Position numbers and translations under genes: made by a program. DNA of 64,000 bases, taken from the NCBI RefSeq assembly GCF_947495205.1, contig NZ_CANLXV010000004.1, positions 62,001 to 126,000 of the forward strand, in the 5' to 3' direction. Below, piece by piece: positions 44,247-53,008 of this stretch. The notes below the pieces were generated by a model. That model saw only the letters and a list, made by a program, of their open reading frames with translations, ran no database searches and was not told the origin of the DNA. Position 1 is the first letter of the stretch. The number at the start of each line of letters is the position of its first letter. The DNA is from an uncultured Polaribacter sp. (lineage in GTDB: Bacteria > Bacteroidota > Bacteroidia > Flavobacteriales > Flavobacteriaceae).

Positions 44247-45116
44247 CTAAATTAATTCTTTTATTTTTTTTTGAGGAAAAATATATTTATCTAAAAAACT
44301 TAATTCTATTGGTTTTTTAGGATACAAAAGGTTGTATCTTTTTACGCCAGAAATTAAAAGCTTTGAAGCTATTTTTTGTAGTACAAATGGGTTTTTAATT
44401 CCCATTTTAACAAAGTTATTATAAATTTTCCTTTCAATTCCTATGTATTTTTGTTTCTGTAAAGAAAGTCTAGTTACATCTTGGTATTCTCTGTAAAAAG
44501 CTAAAGGTTTATTGATATATACTACTTTGTGACGATAAAACATTCTTTGATAAAAATCTAAATCTTCACCGATTTTAATGGTCTCATCAAACAACAAATC
44601 CCTTGTGAAAACTTTTCTCCTTATTAATGGCGTTGGAGATTTTACTACCCAAACCCCTAAAGCATTCCAAAAAACATTTCCAGACCTTTTGTATGCTTTT
44701 GCTTCTGAGGCACCAATTACTTTTCCTGTTACTTTTCCTTTTTCGTTAATTACAATTGCAGAACTATGTACGCAAGCTATATCAGTATCTTTATCTAAAA
44801 TTTTACATTGAACTTCTAATTTATTTTTCTTCCAAACATCATCATCATCTAAGAATGCTATATATTTTCCTTTTGCTTTAGAAATCCCATAATTTCTTGC
44901 AGATGATAAACCACCGTTATTTTTGTGATAGTAAAAACAATTATTATATTTTCTACAAATATTTTCTGCGTAATTCTCTTTTGATCCATCGTCAATAACT
45001 AATATTTCAATATCCTCATATGTTTGGTTTACTACGCTAAGTATAGCTTCTTCTAAATATTTAGACCTATTAAAAGTAGGTATTATTACCGAAACTGAAA
45101 AGATAAATTTACTCAT
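44247..45116 (-). CDS. Glycosyltransferase family 2
   Basis: The 289-residue GT-A enzyme starts VSVIIPTFNRSKYLEEAILS, with EILVIDDGSKENY, NGGLSSARNYGISKAKGKYI and the DxD-like AFLDDDDVWKKNKLEVQ motif. The C-terminal third holds EDLDFYQRMFYRHKV. It is the first gene after a 382-base gap, so it may be read from its own promoter. Donor sugar is unknown. Confidence 0.91.
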   Translation of the reverse strand: MSKFIFSVSVIIPTFNRSKYLEEAILSVVNQTYEDIEILVIDDGSKENYAENICRKYNNCFYYHKNNGGLSSARNYGISKAKGKYIAFLDDDDVWKKNKLEVQCKILDKDTDIACVHSSAIVINEKGKVTGKVIGASEAKAYKRSGNVFWNALGVWVVKSPTPLIRRKVFTRDLLFDETIKIGEDLDFYQRMFYRHKVVYINKPLAFYREYQDVTRLSLQKQKYIGIERKIYNNFVKMGIKNPFVLQKIASKLLISGVKRYNLLYPKKPIELSFLDKYIFPQKKIKELI

Positions 45117-45498
45117 TCAATTAAATAATTTTTAATGGTTCTGTGACCTTTTGGCCTATATTATTTTTAATTAACTATATTATCATGAACTATCTAGCGT
45201 GTAAAATTTACAAAATTTTAAATTATTTAATTTGATTTTTCTATGAGTTTTATCACTTATTTAAAATAATGACGTTAAAAATCATTATCGCCTTCAACTC
45301 TTTAGAAAAGACAGGTTTCAATTTCATTAAATCAGTTAATTAGAAATTGTTACCAACTCGATTTAAACAAAGTTCAATTAAATTTATTTCAATATCATAA
45401 GACCTTAATTTTTTAACAAAAAACTTTATAATAACTTAATAAAACATTGCTTATTACCGCATAAATTAACCAAATTAAAAATCTTCGTATATTTTAAT
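45117..45498. other. Non-coding gap inside the polysaccharide locus
   Basis: This 382-base AT-rich stretch is the only long gap in an otherwise tightly packed 29-kb run of genes. On the plus strand a 23-codon frame at 45268-45339 is the longest candidate and has no recognisable product. No hairpin terminator or clear TAnnTTTG box was found. It may hold a secondary promoter or mark an old recombination junction. Confidence 0.5.
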
Positions 45499-46347
45499 TT
45501 ATTTAAGTATAATTTTTTTAGCAAAACGAATAGGGAATAATATAATTCTACCAATTTTAAAGTCTATTGAAGTTTTATATTTTATTTCGTTCCTTTTATG
45601 TCTAATGGCTAAATCTGCTATAAAATCAATTGCTTCTTCAAAATGTTCTTTATAGATATCTTTATGCTTTTTGTAAATATAGCTTAAATTTTTTTCTCTA
45701 TAATTTGTTTTAGCAATTTTAGACATAGACCTTTTTTTATGTCTATAATTAAATAAAAACTCTTTTATAATATAAACTTCACCTCCCTGTTTAGTTAATG
45801 AAATCCAAAATTCCCAATCTTCAAAACCGTATATCATTTTCTCATCATAACCACCAATATTATTCCATACAGATTTTCTTATTAAAGCAAAAGAGGTACT
45901 ATTATTGTCGAATAGAAAATTATTTAGATTACCACCTTTGGGGATGTGTTTTTTTATAATTTTATAATCTTCTACAAAAATATTACAATAAGAGGAAATA
46001 GCTGAAACTTTTTTTTCTTTATCTAAAATAAAAACTGCTTTTTCTAAAAAAGTTTTATCAAAAGTATCATCTGAGTCAATTGTTAAAACATATTCTCCTT
46101 TAGCTTTTTTAAAGCCGTTATTTCTTGCATTACTCAAACCTCTATTTTCTTGCTCTAAAATATTTACATTTTTAAAGTTTAATTTTTTAAGAACTTCTTT
46201 AGTTTCATAATTAGAGCCATCATCAACAATTATAATTTCAAAATCTTTAAATGTCTGTTTTAAAACTGACTCCAAAGTTTCCTCTATATAATCTTTATCA
46301 TTATAACAAGGAATAACTACAGATACTTTTGGTTTTTTTTTAATCAT
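45499..46347 (-). CDS. Glycosyltransferase family 2
   Basis: The 282-residue GT-A enzyme has VSVVIPCYNDKDYIEETLES, EIIIVDDGSNYETKEVL, NRGLSNARNNGFKKAKGEYV and the DxD motif in LTIDSDDTFDKTFLE, then a GFEDWEFWISLTKQGGEVYI stretch. Its end faces the 382-base gap. It is five bases from the upstream fucosyltransferase-like gene. Specificity is unknown. Confidence 0.92.
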   Translation of the reverse strand: MIKKKPKVSVVIPCYNDKDYIEETLESVLKQTFKDFEIIIVDDGSNYETKEVLKKLNFKNVNILEQENRGLSNARNNGFKKAKGEYVLTIDSDDTFDKTFLEKAVFILDKEKKVSAISSYCNIFVEDYKIIKKHIPKGGNLNNFLFDNNSTSFALIRKSVWNNIGGYDEKMIYGFEDWEFWISLTKQGGEVYIIKEFLFNYRHKKRSMSKIAKTNYREKNLSYIYKKHKDIYKEHFEEAIDFIADLAIRHKRNEIKYKTSIDFKIGRIILFPIRFAKKIILK

Positions 46348-46351
46348 AAGT

Positions 46352-47293
46352 TTATAACTTAAATTTCTTTTTTAAACTTTTTAATATTGAACATAATTTT
46401 ATGTTTAAATAATATAATTTACCAAGAAAGCGTCTAGAAACAGGTTTTTTATTTGATAAAAACAATTGATTTATACAATTATAAACAGCTATTCTTTCTT
46501 CTGAATATTTTAACCTATTTATACTAAAAATAGGCTGTGAAATAATATTTAAAGCTAAATCCGGGTTATTTTCTATTTCTATTAATTTATTAAATAGATC
46601 TTCTTCAGATTCAAAATCATGATAATTTATAAATCTATTAGGATTAAAATCTCTATTAACTAACTTATTACCCCAGTAAATTGGGATACAATCTTTAAAA
46701 ATAGGTTCTATTATTTTTTCTGTTGTATACCCGTTATGAATTTCGTTTTCAAAAGCAATCACAAATTTATAATCATTTATAAAAGATAATTTATCTTTAA
46801 CCTTACCCTCTACGTTATTTAAAACACCTCCACCTGAATCTACTTGTCTAATTTTAGATAATCTCTTAAAAAACTCTATTCTAAATTTGGCCCTAGGATT
46901 AGAGACAACCATTGAGCAAAACTTCGATTTTTTACTCCATATTTCTTTCAATTTCTCTTTAGATTTTACAATTTCTATAGTATCTTTCTTTTTATGATCG
47001 TCAATATAAAGGGAATATAAAGGTAACCTGAAATGGTTTTTTCTTTTATTGTAATCAAAAGAAAAAGCAAAATCACAACTTAAAAAGTTAGGTCTTATAT
47101 TTTCTCCTGTAAAAAAAATTTTCTTACAATTATATTTTAAATGTTCCTTACCAAATAATGAAAAAAAAAGAATTTCAGGATTATTCGTATCTATAACTAC
47201 TAAATAATATTCTTTTAATAAGTTATAAAAATAATTATCTGTTTTAATTATATCTGGCCAAAAGTCAACAAAATTTATTTTTATAGTTTTCAT
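46352..47293 (-). CDS. GT10-family alpha-(1,3/1,4)-fucosyltransferase-like enzyme
   Basis: The 313-residue protein has the GT10 signature order: IFFTGENIRPNFLSCDFAFS near residue 60, KFCSMVVSNPRAKFRIEFFK, a VDSGGGVLN turn, and the donor-binding YKFVIAFENEIHNGYTTEKI followed by CIPIYWGNKLV. The FENxxxxGYxTEKI motif is the alpha-3-fucosyltransferase hallmark. It probably transfers fucose from GDP-fucose, or a similar deoxysugar, onto the repeat unit. GDP-fucose synthesis genes are not in this window. Confidence 0.9.
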   Translation of the reverse strand: MKTIKINFVDFWPDIIKTDNYFYNLLKEYYLVVIDTNNPEILFFSLFGKEHLKYNCKKIFFTGENIRPNFLSCDFAFSFDYNKRKNHFRLPLYSLYIDDHKKKDTIEIVKSKEKLKEIWSKKSKFCSMVVSNPRAKFRIEFFKRLSKIRQVDSGGGVLNNVEGKVKDKLSFINDYKFVIAFENEIHNGYTTEKIIEPIFKDCIPIYWGNKLVNRDFNPNRFINYHDFESEEDLFNKLIEIENNPDLALNIISQPIFSINRLKYSEERIAVYNCINQLFLSNKKPVSRRFLGKLYYLNIKLCSILKSLKKKFKL

Positions 47294-47294
47294 C

Positions 47295-48476
47295 TTACTC
47301 TAATAATAATTTTCTATAATTATTTTTAAACTCTTTTAAATTAAAATTATTATTTGCATATATTTTTGCATTGCCGGACAATTTTAAATAATCTGAATCC
47401 ATCTTTATGCTAATCAATTTTTCAATAAATTTTTCTATAATTACTTTTTCGTTATCACAATTATCTATCAAGTACCCATTTTTATTATTAAAAATATGCT
47501 CACTAATGCCACCAACGTTAGTACATATTGGCACAACTCCAAATTTCATAGCCTCCATTAAAACAACTGGAAAACCTTCTCTTTTAGATGTTATAAAGAT
47601 AAAATGAAATTTTCTGTAATAGCTAAATAATTTGTCTTTCTTGAAAATCTCACCAAGATCAATTATATTACTTCTTGTTATATCTTTTGATTTCTCAGTT
47701 TTATTGTTACCTATAAAATAAAAATTATAGTTAGTTGCAAAGGATGTTATTTTACTTGCAATGTCTAAAAACAATTCTGGCCTTTTTTCTTTTGCCCACC
47801 TTCCGACAAAGCCAATATTTATTACTTTTTTATCTTTTTCAATAAAATCAGTATTTCCTATTTTTATTCCGTTTTGTATTATTAAAATCCTGCTGTAATA
47901 CTTTTGTAAATTATGTTTTAAATATAATTCTTTAAAATCTAATAGTGTATTTCTATTAATAACCACCCTGTTAGTAAGATACTTAACATAAGGCAAAGTA
48001 ACTATTTCACCTCCGTAATTTGAATGTGTAAAAGCATGTGTTAAATCTATTTTTTTTATTTTATTTTTTAAATTAGGTAATATTTTATAAAAAAGATTGC
48101 TATTACTAGCAAAAACTGATTTTGCTTTTGATTTATTGATTACTACTATTAAATATTTAATAAAAAGTTTTTGGCTAATATTTGTAGTATTTAAAAAATA
48201 ATAAACTTCAAAAAAATTGCTATATTTAATAAAACTTGATTTATTGTTTTCCGAATTAGATAGTTTTTCAAAAAAAATGTAAGTTTTTTGTTCTTTAAAA
48301 GTATTAACAATATTTACATGAACTGTTTCTGCACCACCTGTTTGGTAAAAAGGAAAGAAAAAAATTACATCTGAGTTTAATATTTTTCTATATTCTTTAA
48401 GTGCAAATAATACAAAGTTAAAAAATACATAAACTTTTTTGGGTAATAATTGAAACCATTTAATTAATAATTTCAT
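47295..48476 (-). CDS. Glycosyltransferase family 4
   Basis: The GT-B protein has FFPFYQTGGAETVHVNIV, the donor half INIGFVGRWAKEKRPELFLDI and FHFIFITSKREGFPVVLMEAM followed by VPICTNVGGISEHIF. I use the ATG at 48476 (MKLLIKWFQLLPKKVY), which overlaps the upstream gene by 17 bases; an ATG at 48533 would lengthen the overlap to 74 bases and add non-native residues. A hydrophobic segment near the N-terminus (VFFNFVLFAL) may contact the membrane. Sugar unknown. Confidence 0.88.
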   Translation of the reverse strand: MKLLIKWFQLLPKKVYVFFNFVLFALKEYRKILNSDVIFFFPFYQTGGAETVHVNIVNTFKEQKTYIFFEKLSNSENNKSSFIKYSNFFEVYYFLNTTNISQKLFIKYLIVVINKSKAKSVFASNSNLFYKILPNLKNKIKKIDLTHAFTHSNYGGEIVTLPYVKYLTNRVVINRNTLLDFKELYLKHNLQKYYSRILIIQNGIKIGNTDFIEKDKKVINIGFVGRWAKEKRPELFLDIASKITSFATNYNFYFIGNNKTEKSKDITRSNIIDLGEIFKKDKLFSYYRKFHFIFITSKREGFPVVLMEAMKFGVVPICTNVGGISEHIFNNKNGYLIDNCDNEKVIIEKFIEKLISIKMDSDYLKLSGNAKIYANNNFNLKEFKNNYRKLLLE

Positions 48477-49596
48477 GGTAAATTGCTTCAAGTTGTTTAA
48501 TTTTAGTTGAAGAATCTCTATTACACATAACATCTTTAATTTGATTATTAGAGAGTTTAATTGCTTCTTCTTTAATTGTTAAAATTTTAATTGTGTAATC
48601 TACGAAATATCTTAAATTTTTGAAATGAGGATAAACCTCATTAATTTTTTCAATTTTTTTATAATAAAAATCCCAACATATTAAAGGAATTCCAACTGAA
48701 CATATATCAAACCCTGCATATCCTGCAGGTCTATTATTGTTATAACCCTGAAACCAAGATAAGTTTAAATCTTCTATTATCGCTGTTTTTGTAATATTTT
48801 CTTGATGACCTCTAAAAAAAACTTTATCTAGAATATCTAAATTCTTTAATTTTAAATTTAAACCTTGCTCTTCTGGGTCGCCACTTCCAAAAATATGTAA
48901 CTCAATATTTTTGTTTTCTGTTAACAATAATTGAAAAGCGTAAAAAAAAGGGTCTAAAGGCTTGTACTTATCTAATCTTGTAAAAATTCCAATTTTCTTA
49001 ATTACTGTATTTTTAAAATTCCATATTTTATTTTCTTCTATTTTAAATATTAATGGAAAGTGCCAATGTTTTTTTTGTGGAAACTCATTTAATTCATAAA
49101 TGGCCTCCTTTTCTGTAAAACCAGAAATAAAATTATATTTCTTTTTTTTATCAAAATTTTTATACAAGTTTTGATTTTGAAATTTTGCAGACATTATATT
49201 TATTAGGCTTTTTTTTATTAAAAAGTTTGGTAATTTTTTATAAAAAGTATATTCTCCCATCCAATGTATTAAATCAAATTTTGATAAGTAATTGACTAAT
49301 AATTTATAATTTATAATTTCCTTTGATTTTATTCTTAATTTCTTTCTGAGCTTGTTTATAATTGCGTTTTGAGGATTTAAGAACTCGTCATTGTACAAAA
49401 TTTTTGTTCCTAAAGCCAAATGAAGTTTGTGGTAGTGTCTATGCCATGTAGAATTTTTCGCATTTTTGCCATTTAAACATAATATTGTAACTTCAAATTT
49501 ACTTTTATCTAACACTCTATCTATTTCATAAGTAAATCTTTCGGCACCTCCTTTAAAAAATTCTGAAACAACAAATAAAACTTTATATTTTTTCAT
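48460..49596 (-). CDS. Glycosyltransferase, GT4-like
   Basis: The 378-residue protein starts VLFVVSEFFKGGAERFTYEI, a GT4 acceptor-side beginning. Its donor half has KKIGIFTRLDKYKPLDPFFYA and LHIFGSGDPEEQGLNLKL, then DLNLSWFQGYNNNRPAGYAG and a GFDICSVGIPLICWDFYYKK stretch where the usual E-x7-E pair is not obvious. It is therefore a divergent member. It overlaps the aminotransferase gene by 14 bases. Acceptor and donor are unknown. Confidence 0.82.
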   Translation of the reverse strand: MKKYKVLFVVSEFFKGGAERFTYEIDRVLDKSKFEVTILCLNGKNAKNSTWHRHYHKLHLALGTKILYNDEFLNPQNAIINKLRKKLRIKSKEIINYKLLVNYLSKFDLIHWMGEYTFYKKLPNFLIKKSLINIMSAKFQNQNLYKNFDKKKKYNFISGFTEKEAIYELNEFPQKKHWHFPLIFKIEENKIWNFKNTVIKKIGIFTRLDKYKPLDPFFYAFQLLLTENKNIELHIFGSGDPEEQGLNLKLKNLDILDKVFFRGHQENITKTAIIEDLNLSWFQGYNNNRPAGYAGFDICSVGIPLICWDFYYKKIEKINEVYPHFKNLRYFVDYTIKILTIKEEAIKLSNNQIKDVMCNRDSSTKIKQLEAIYHEIIN

Positions 49597-50737
49597 TTAT
49601 TATAATACTAACAATTCTATTTAATTGGTTTTCACTTAAACTATAAAAAAGGGGAAGTCTTAACAAGTTGTCTGAATAATAATCGCTAAAATAAAGTTGT
49701 TCACCTTTATATTTATCTTTATAAAACTCACTTTTATGCAGGCTTAAATAATGGAAAACTGCATCAATATTATTATTTTTCATTTTCTTTATAATTAAAT
49801 CTCTTTGCTTTTTACTTTTAAAAACTAAATAGAATAAATGACCGTTTTTAGCAGAGTACTTTGGAATAAAAGGCATTTTCACATTATTTTTATTACAATA
49901 AACTTTTAATTTTTGATAATATAATTCCCATAGTAGCTTTCTCTTTTTTTGTATTTTTTCGATATGTTCTAGTTGTGCCCATAAAAAAGCAGCTATTATA
50001 TCAGATGGCAAGAAGGATGAACCTATATCTACCCAACCATATTTATCCACTTCACCTCTAAAAAAAGCATTCCTATTAGTTCCTTTTTCCCAGATTATTT
50101 CAGCTCTACTATAAAATTTAGAATCATTTATAACTAACATTCCTCCTTCTCCAGAAATCACGTTTTTAGTTTCATGAAATGAAAAAGTTGACAAATGACC
50201 TATGGAACCCAAAGCTTTTTTCTCACCATCTCTAGAAATATAAAAATTATCTATGGCTTGTGCTGCGTCTTCAATTACAAATAAATTATATTTTTTTGAC
50301 AAATCCATTATTACATCCATATCACATGCAACACCTGCATAATGAACCGGTACTATGGCTTTTGTTTTATTTGTTATTAATTTTTCAATTTTTGAAACAT
50401 CTATATTAGGGTTATCTTTTGTTGAATCAATAAAAATAATTTTAGCACCTCTTAATACAAAAGCATTAGAAGTAGATACAAAAGTATAAGAAGGCATTAT
50501 AACTTCATCTCCTGGAGAAATATTAATAAGAATAGCAGCCATCTCTAAGGCGTCAGTACAAGAAGTAGTTAACAAACATTTACCAAACCCATACTTTTGT
50601 TCGAAAAAATTTTGACATAATTTAGTATATTTTCCATTTCCAGAAATCTTACCTGACAAAACAGCATCTTTTATGTAAAAAGATTCATCACCAGTCATAT
50701 AAGGCTTATTAAAAGGTATATGTTTATAAATACTCAT
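49583..50737 (-). CDS. DegT/DnrJ/EryC1-type sugar aminotransferase (WecE/RffA-like)
   Basis: The 384-residue PLP enzyme has the sugar-aminotransferase features: TSCTDALEMAAILI, GDEVIMPSYTFVSTSNAF, Asp157 in FVIEDAAQAI that holds the PLP pyridine nitrogen, and Lys191 in FSFHETKNVISGEGGM that forms the Schiff base. The N-terminal IPFNKPYMTGDE matches dTDP-4-amino-4,6-dideoxygalactose transaminase (WecE/RffA). A 4-amino-4,6-dideoxyhexose is the likely product. It is five bases from the beta-propeller gene and works with the NeuD-like and WbqC genes nearby. Confidence 0.9.
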   Translation of the reverse strand: MSIYKHIPFNKPYMTGDESFYIKDAVLSGKISGNGKYTKLCQNFFEQKYGFGKCLLTTSCTDALEMAAILINISPGDEVIMPSYTFVSTSNAFVLRGAKIIFIDSTKDNPNIDVSKIEKLITNKTKAIVPVHYAGVACDMDVIMDLSKKYNLFVIEDAAQAIDNFYISRDGEKKALGSIGHLSTFSFHETKNVISGEGGMLVINDSKFYSRAEIIWEKGTNRNAFFRGEVDKYGWVDIGSSFLPSDIIAAFLWAQLEHIEKIQKKRKLLWELYYQKLKVYCNKNNVKMPFIPKYSAKNGHLFYLVFKSKKQRDLIIKKMKNNNIDAVFHYLSLHKSEFYKDKYKGEQLYFSDYYSDNLLRLPLFYSLSENQLNRIVSIIINEKI

Positions 50738-50742
50738 AATAA

Positions 50743-51648
50743 CTATTTTATTAAAAGCGCTAAACCAAAACCATCTTTACCATAACTATTCCCATTATAT
50801 AACATGTAGAGATTCTCTTTGTGTTCAAAAACAAAAGGATAACAAATCATTTCACTGTCCCATCCTTTATCAGATACATCTATACCTGTTAAATTATGTT
50901 TTCTTTGCCATTCTATACCATTTTTACTAAAAGCATAACCTATTCTATACTTTAAACCATTACCACCTCTAAAAGAGTACCACATATGAAAACCATTCTC
51001 ATCTATTATTACAGAAGGTTTTGAAAATGCTTGAGCAACCCCTATTTCATAAGGTATTGCTATTCCATGTTTTTCCCAAATATTTCCATCTTTTGATGTT
51101 GCATATTTAATTACATGAATCATTTCTTTATTTTCTGATGTCCAATTAATGGTTGACCCATACCACATCTTATAAATGTCATCATGAAAAATAACAAAAG
51201 GATAAGATAAACTAACTTTATCTTCACTATCAGATGACATAAACGGAGTTTTTTGAGTTAATTTTAAACTATTATTAGAAATTAATTCTAATTTACCAAT
51301 ATCTCCCCTCCAATGATTCCCCTCTCTTATTTGCCAACCCATAAAAAGAATAAACTGTTTATTTTTTTTATCTCTAAATAGATTTCCAATACTAATACCG
51401 TGTGAATAGAAACTTTCATCAATACCATATTTTATAATAGTTTTTCCCGATATTTTTATGATTTTCTTTTTAAGAATATCTATATCAACAAAAGATATAG
51501 AAGATTTATTTTCTATATTTCTGGCACTAAAAAAGATTCTATATATATCTTCTTTCAAATGAATTGCAAGAGGATTAGAGGCATGGGAAATTAAATCAGG
51601 GTTGCTAGAATTCACCTTGAAAATTTGCCCTTCTTTTTTCCAATTCAT
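50743..51648 (-). CDS. Beta-propeller glycosidase-like protein of the polysaccharide locus
   Basis: The 301-residue protein lacks a signal peptide. It has the repeated blade pattern of five-bladed propeller glycoside hydrolases and phosphorylases (GH43/GH130-like): HASNPLAIHLKEDIYRIFFS, DIYKMWYGSTINW, GFHMWYSFRGGNGLKYRIGY and KGWDSEMICYPFVFEHKENL. The set of Asp and Glu catalytic residues cannot be assigned by eye. It lies between the sugar aminotransferase and the NeuD-like acetyltransferase. A sugar-modifying or regulatory role in glycan synthesis is likely; it may not be hydrolytic. Confidence 0.75.
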   Translation of the reverse strand: MNWKKEGQIFKVNSSNPDLISHASNPLAIHLKEDIYRIFFSARNIENKSSISFVDIDILKKKIIKISGKTIIKYGIDESFYSHGISIGNLFRDKKNKQFILFMGWQIREGNHWRGDIGKLELISNNSLKLTQKTPFMSSDSEDKVSLSYPFVIFHDDIYKMWYGSTINWTSENKEMIHVIKYATSKDGNIWEKHGIAIPYEIGVAQAFSKPSVIIDENGFHMWYSFRGGNGLKYRIGYAFSKNGIEWQRKHNLTGIDVSDKGWDSEMICYPFVFEHKENLYMLYNGNSYGKDGFGLALLIK

Positions 51649-51652
51649 AAAA

Positions 51653-52318
51653 TTATATTTTTAAGCTTTTACTTTTTTTATCTAGCTTTACTGGTTTAGG
51701 AGCTAAATATACACTATCTTTTTCTGTACTTCTCATGATTGAAGCACCTGCACCGATTAAAGAATATTCTCTAATAGTTATTGCGTCCCTAAAAGTTGAG
51801 TTTACTCCTAAAAAGCAATTGTCTTCTATAGAAGTAAACCCAGAAATCACAACATGTGATGAAATAAAACAATTATCTTTTATTGAAACATCATGTCCAA
51901 TATGGTTACCAGACCATAAAACGTTATTAGATCCTATGGTAACAAAAGGTTGAATTGTATTATCTTCTAGAATAAAGTTATTATCTCCAATTTTTTCATT
52001 GGTTAAAAAAGTACATTTGCTACTAATATAATTTGGTAAATAATACCCCTTTTCTTTTGTTAAAAGATACATTTTTTTTCGTAAATTGTTCATATCTTTA
52101 TATCCTATTGCAACAAAAGCATTATAATCAGATGGCGGATAAAATTTGTGAACATTTTCAAAAGCAACAACTGGTAAATTACAAAATTGTTTTTCATTAA
52201 TATATTTTTCATCTACTGAAAAGGCAACAACATTATATTTTGTATCACTAGAAAAATAAAAATGAGCGATCCTTGCATTACTTGTATTTCCGATTATTAC
52301 TAAATTAGTTATTTTCAT
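51653..52318 (-). CDS. NeuD/PglD-family sugar acetyltransferase
   Basis: The 221-residue protein has an N-terminal Rossmann-like domain (LVIIGNTSNARIAHFYF) and a C-terminal left-handed beta-helix with NVLWSGNHIGHDVSIKDNCF, SSHVVISGFTSIEDNCFLGV and SLIGAGASIMRSTE, as in NeuD/PglD acetyltransferases. The catalytic His is in the GNHIGHD stretch. It likely N- or O-acetylates the amino sugar made by the neighbouring aminotransferase. It abuts the wbqC gene (one base). Confidence 0.87.
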   Translation of the reverse strand: MKITNLVIIGNTSNARIAHFYFSSDTKYNVVAFSVDEKYINEKQFCNLPVVAFENVHKFYPPSDYNAFVAIGYKDMNNLRKKMYLLTKEKGYYLPNYISSKCTFLTNEKIGDNNFILEDNTIQPFVTIGSNNVLWSGNHIGHDVSIKDNCFISSHVVISGFTSIEDNCFLGVNSTFRDAITIREYSLIGAGASIMRSTEKDSVYLAPKPVKLDKKSKSLKI

Positions 52319-53008
52319 TTAAACAAATTTTAAAAATTTTTTAGCATTTATACCTTCATTAAAAATTAAGTCTAAAATAGATACATCGTGTCTAAAAGGC
52401 GGGTATAATTGTTTATAATATTTATAGTTGTTATAATCTAAATATTTTACTTCAACATTATTATTATTAAACAAAAATTCATCTAAATATTTTTTTGCTG
52501 CAGGTCCAGTAAAATATTGTTTTGCATTAGAATCTTTACACAAGTTCAGTAATTTTTCTGTAGGGTTACCTATGAGATTGAATTCTGAAGAAAATCGTAT
52601 TTTTGTTTTAATCTCAAAAAAATCACAAATTGTAGAAATAAAGCTGTAGTTTATTTCTGATAAATATTTATAGTTCATTGTGAGATATAAATCTTCAAAA
52701 AAAGACTTGTATTCTTTAAAAAAAGTAGCTTTACTATAATTTTGTTTTATAACATCCCAATGTTTTGTGTTCCATTTATCATCCGAAATTTTTGTTTCAT
52801 TTATTTTCTGATAATATTTCCCTTTGACTTCAACTGGTATTGTTAACCATTTTAAACCTTGCGCCGTTTTTATTTTATTCCTATTTCTCCAATCTCTTTT
52901 TGTGTATTGCATATCATCATAAATAATAAATTCATCTACTAAAGATATAGAATCAAAATAACCTTTCCAAGGAATATAATTTGATTGTGATATTAAAATT
53001 TTTTTCAT
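52319..53008 (-). CDS. wbqC: WbqC-family protein
   Basis: The 229-residue protein matches the WbqC family in full, with ILISQSNYIPWKGYFDSISL at the N-terminus, FIIYDDMQYTKRDWRNRN, and the conserved YFTGPAAKKYLDE and PPFRHDVSILDLIFN further on. WbqC proteins occur in O-antigen loci and are thought to modify an amino sugar; the reaction is not established. The ATG overlaps the Wzt-like stop. It sits with aminotransferase and NeuD-like genes, which supports a role in the same sugar. Confidence 0.88.
   Translation of the reverse strand: MKKILISQSNYIPWKGYFDSISLVDEFIIYDDMQYTKRDWRNRNKIKTAQGLKWLTIPVEVKGKYYQKINETKISDDKWNTKHWDVIKQNYSKATFFKEYKSFFEDLYLTMNYKYLSEINYSFISTICDFFEIKTKIRFSSEFNLIGNPTEKLLNLCKDSNAKQYFTGPAAKKYLDEFLFNNNNVEVKYLDYNNYKYYKQLYPPFRHDVSILDLIFNEGINAKKFLKFV

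Noticed and set aside
45268..45339. A 23-codon frame in the gap of the polysaccharide locus
   Set aside because: Too short and without recognisable features; not better than chance in AT-rich DNA.
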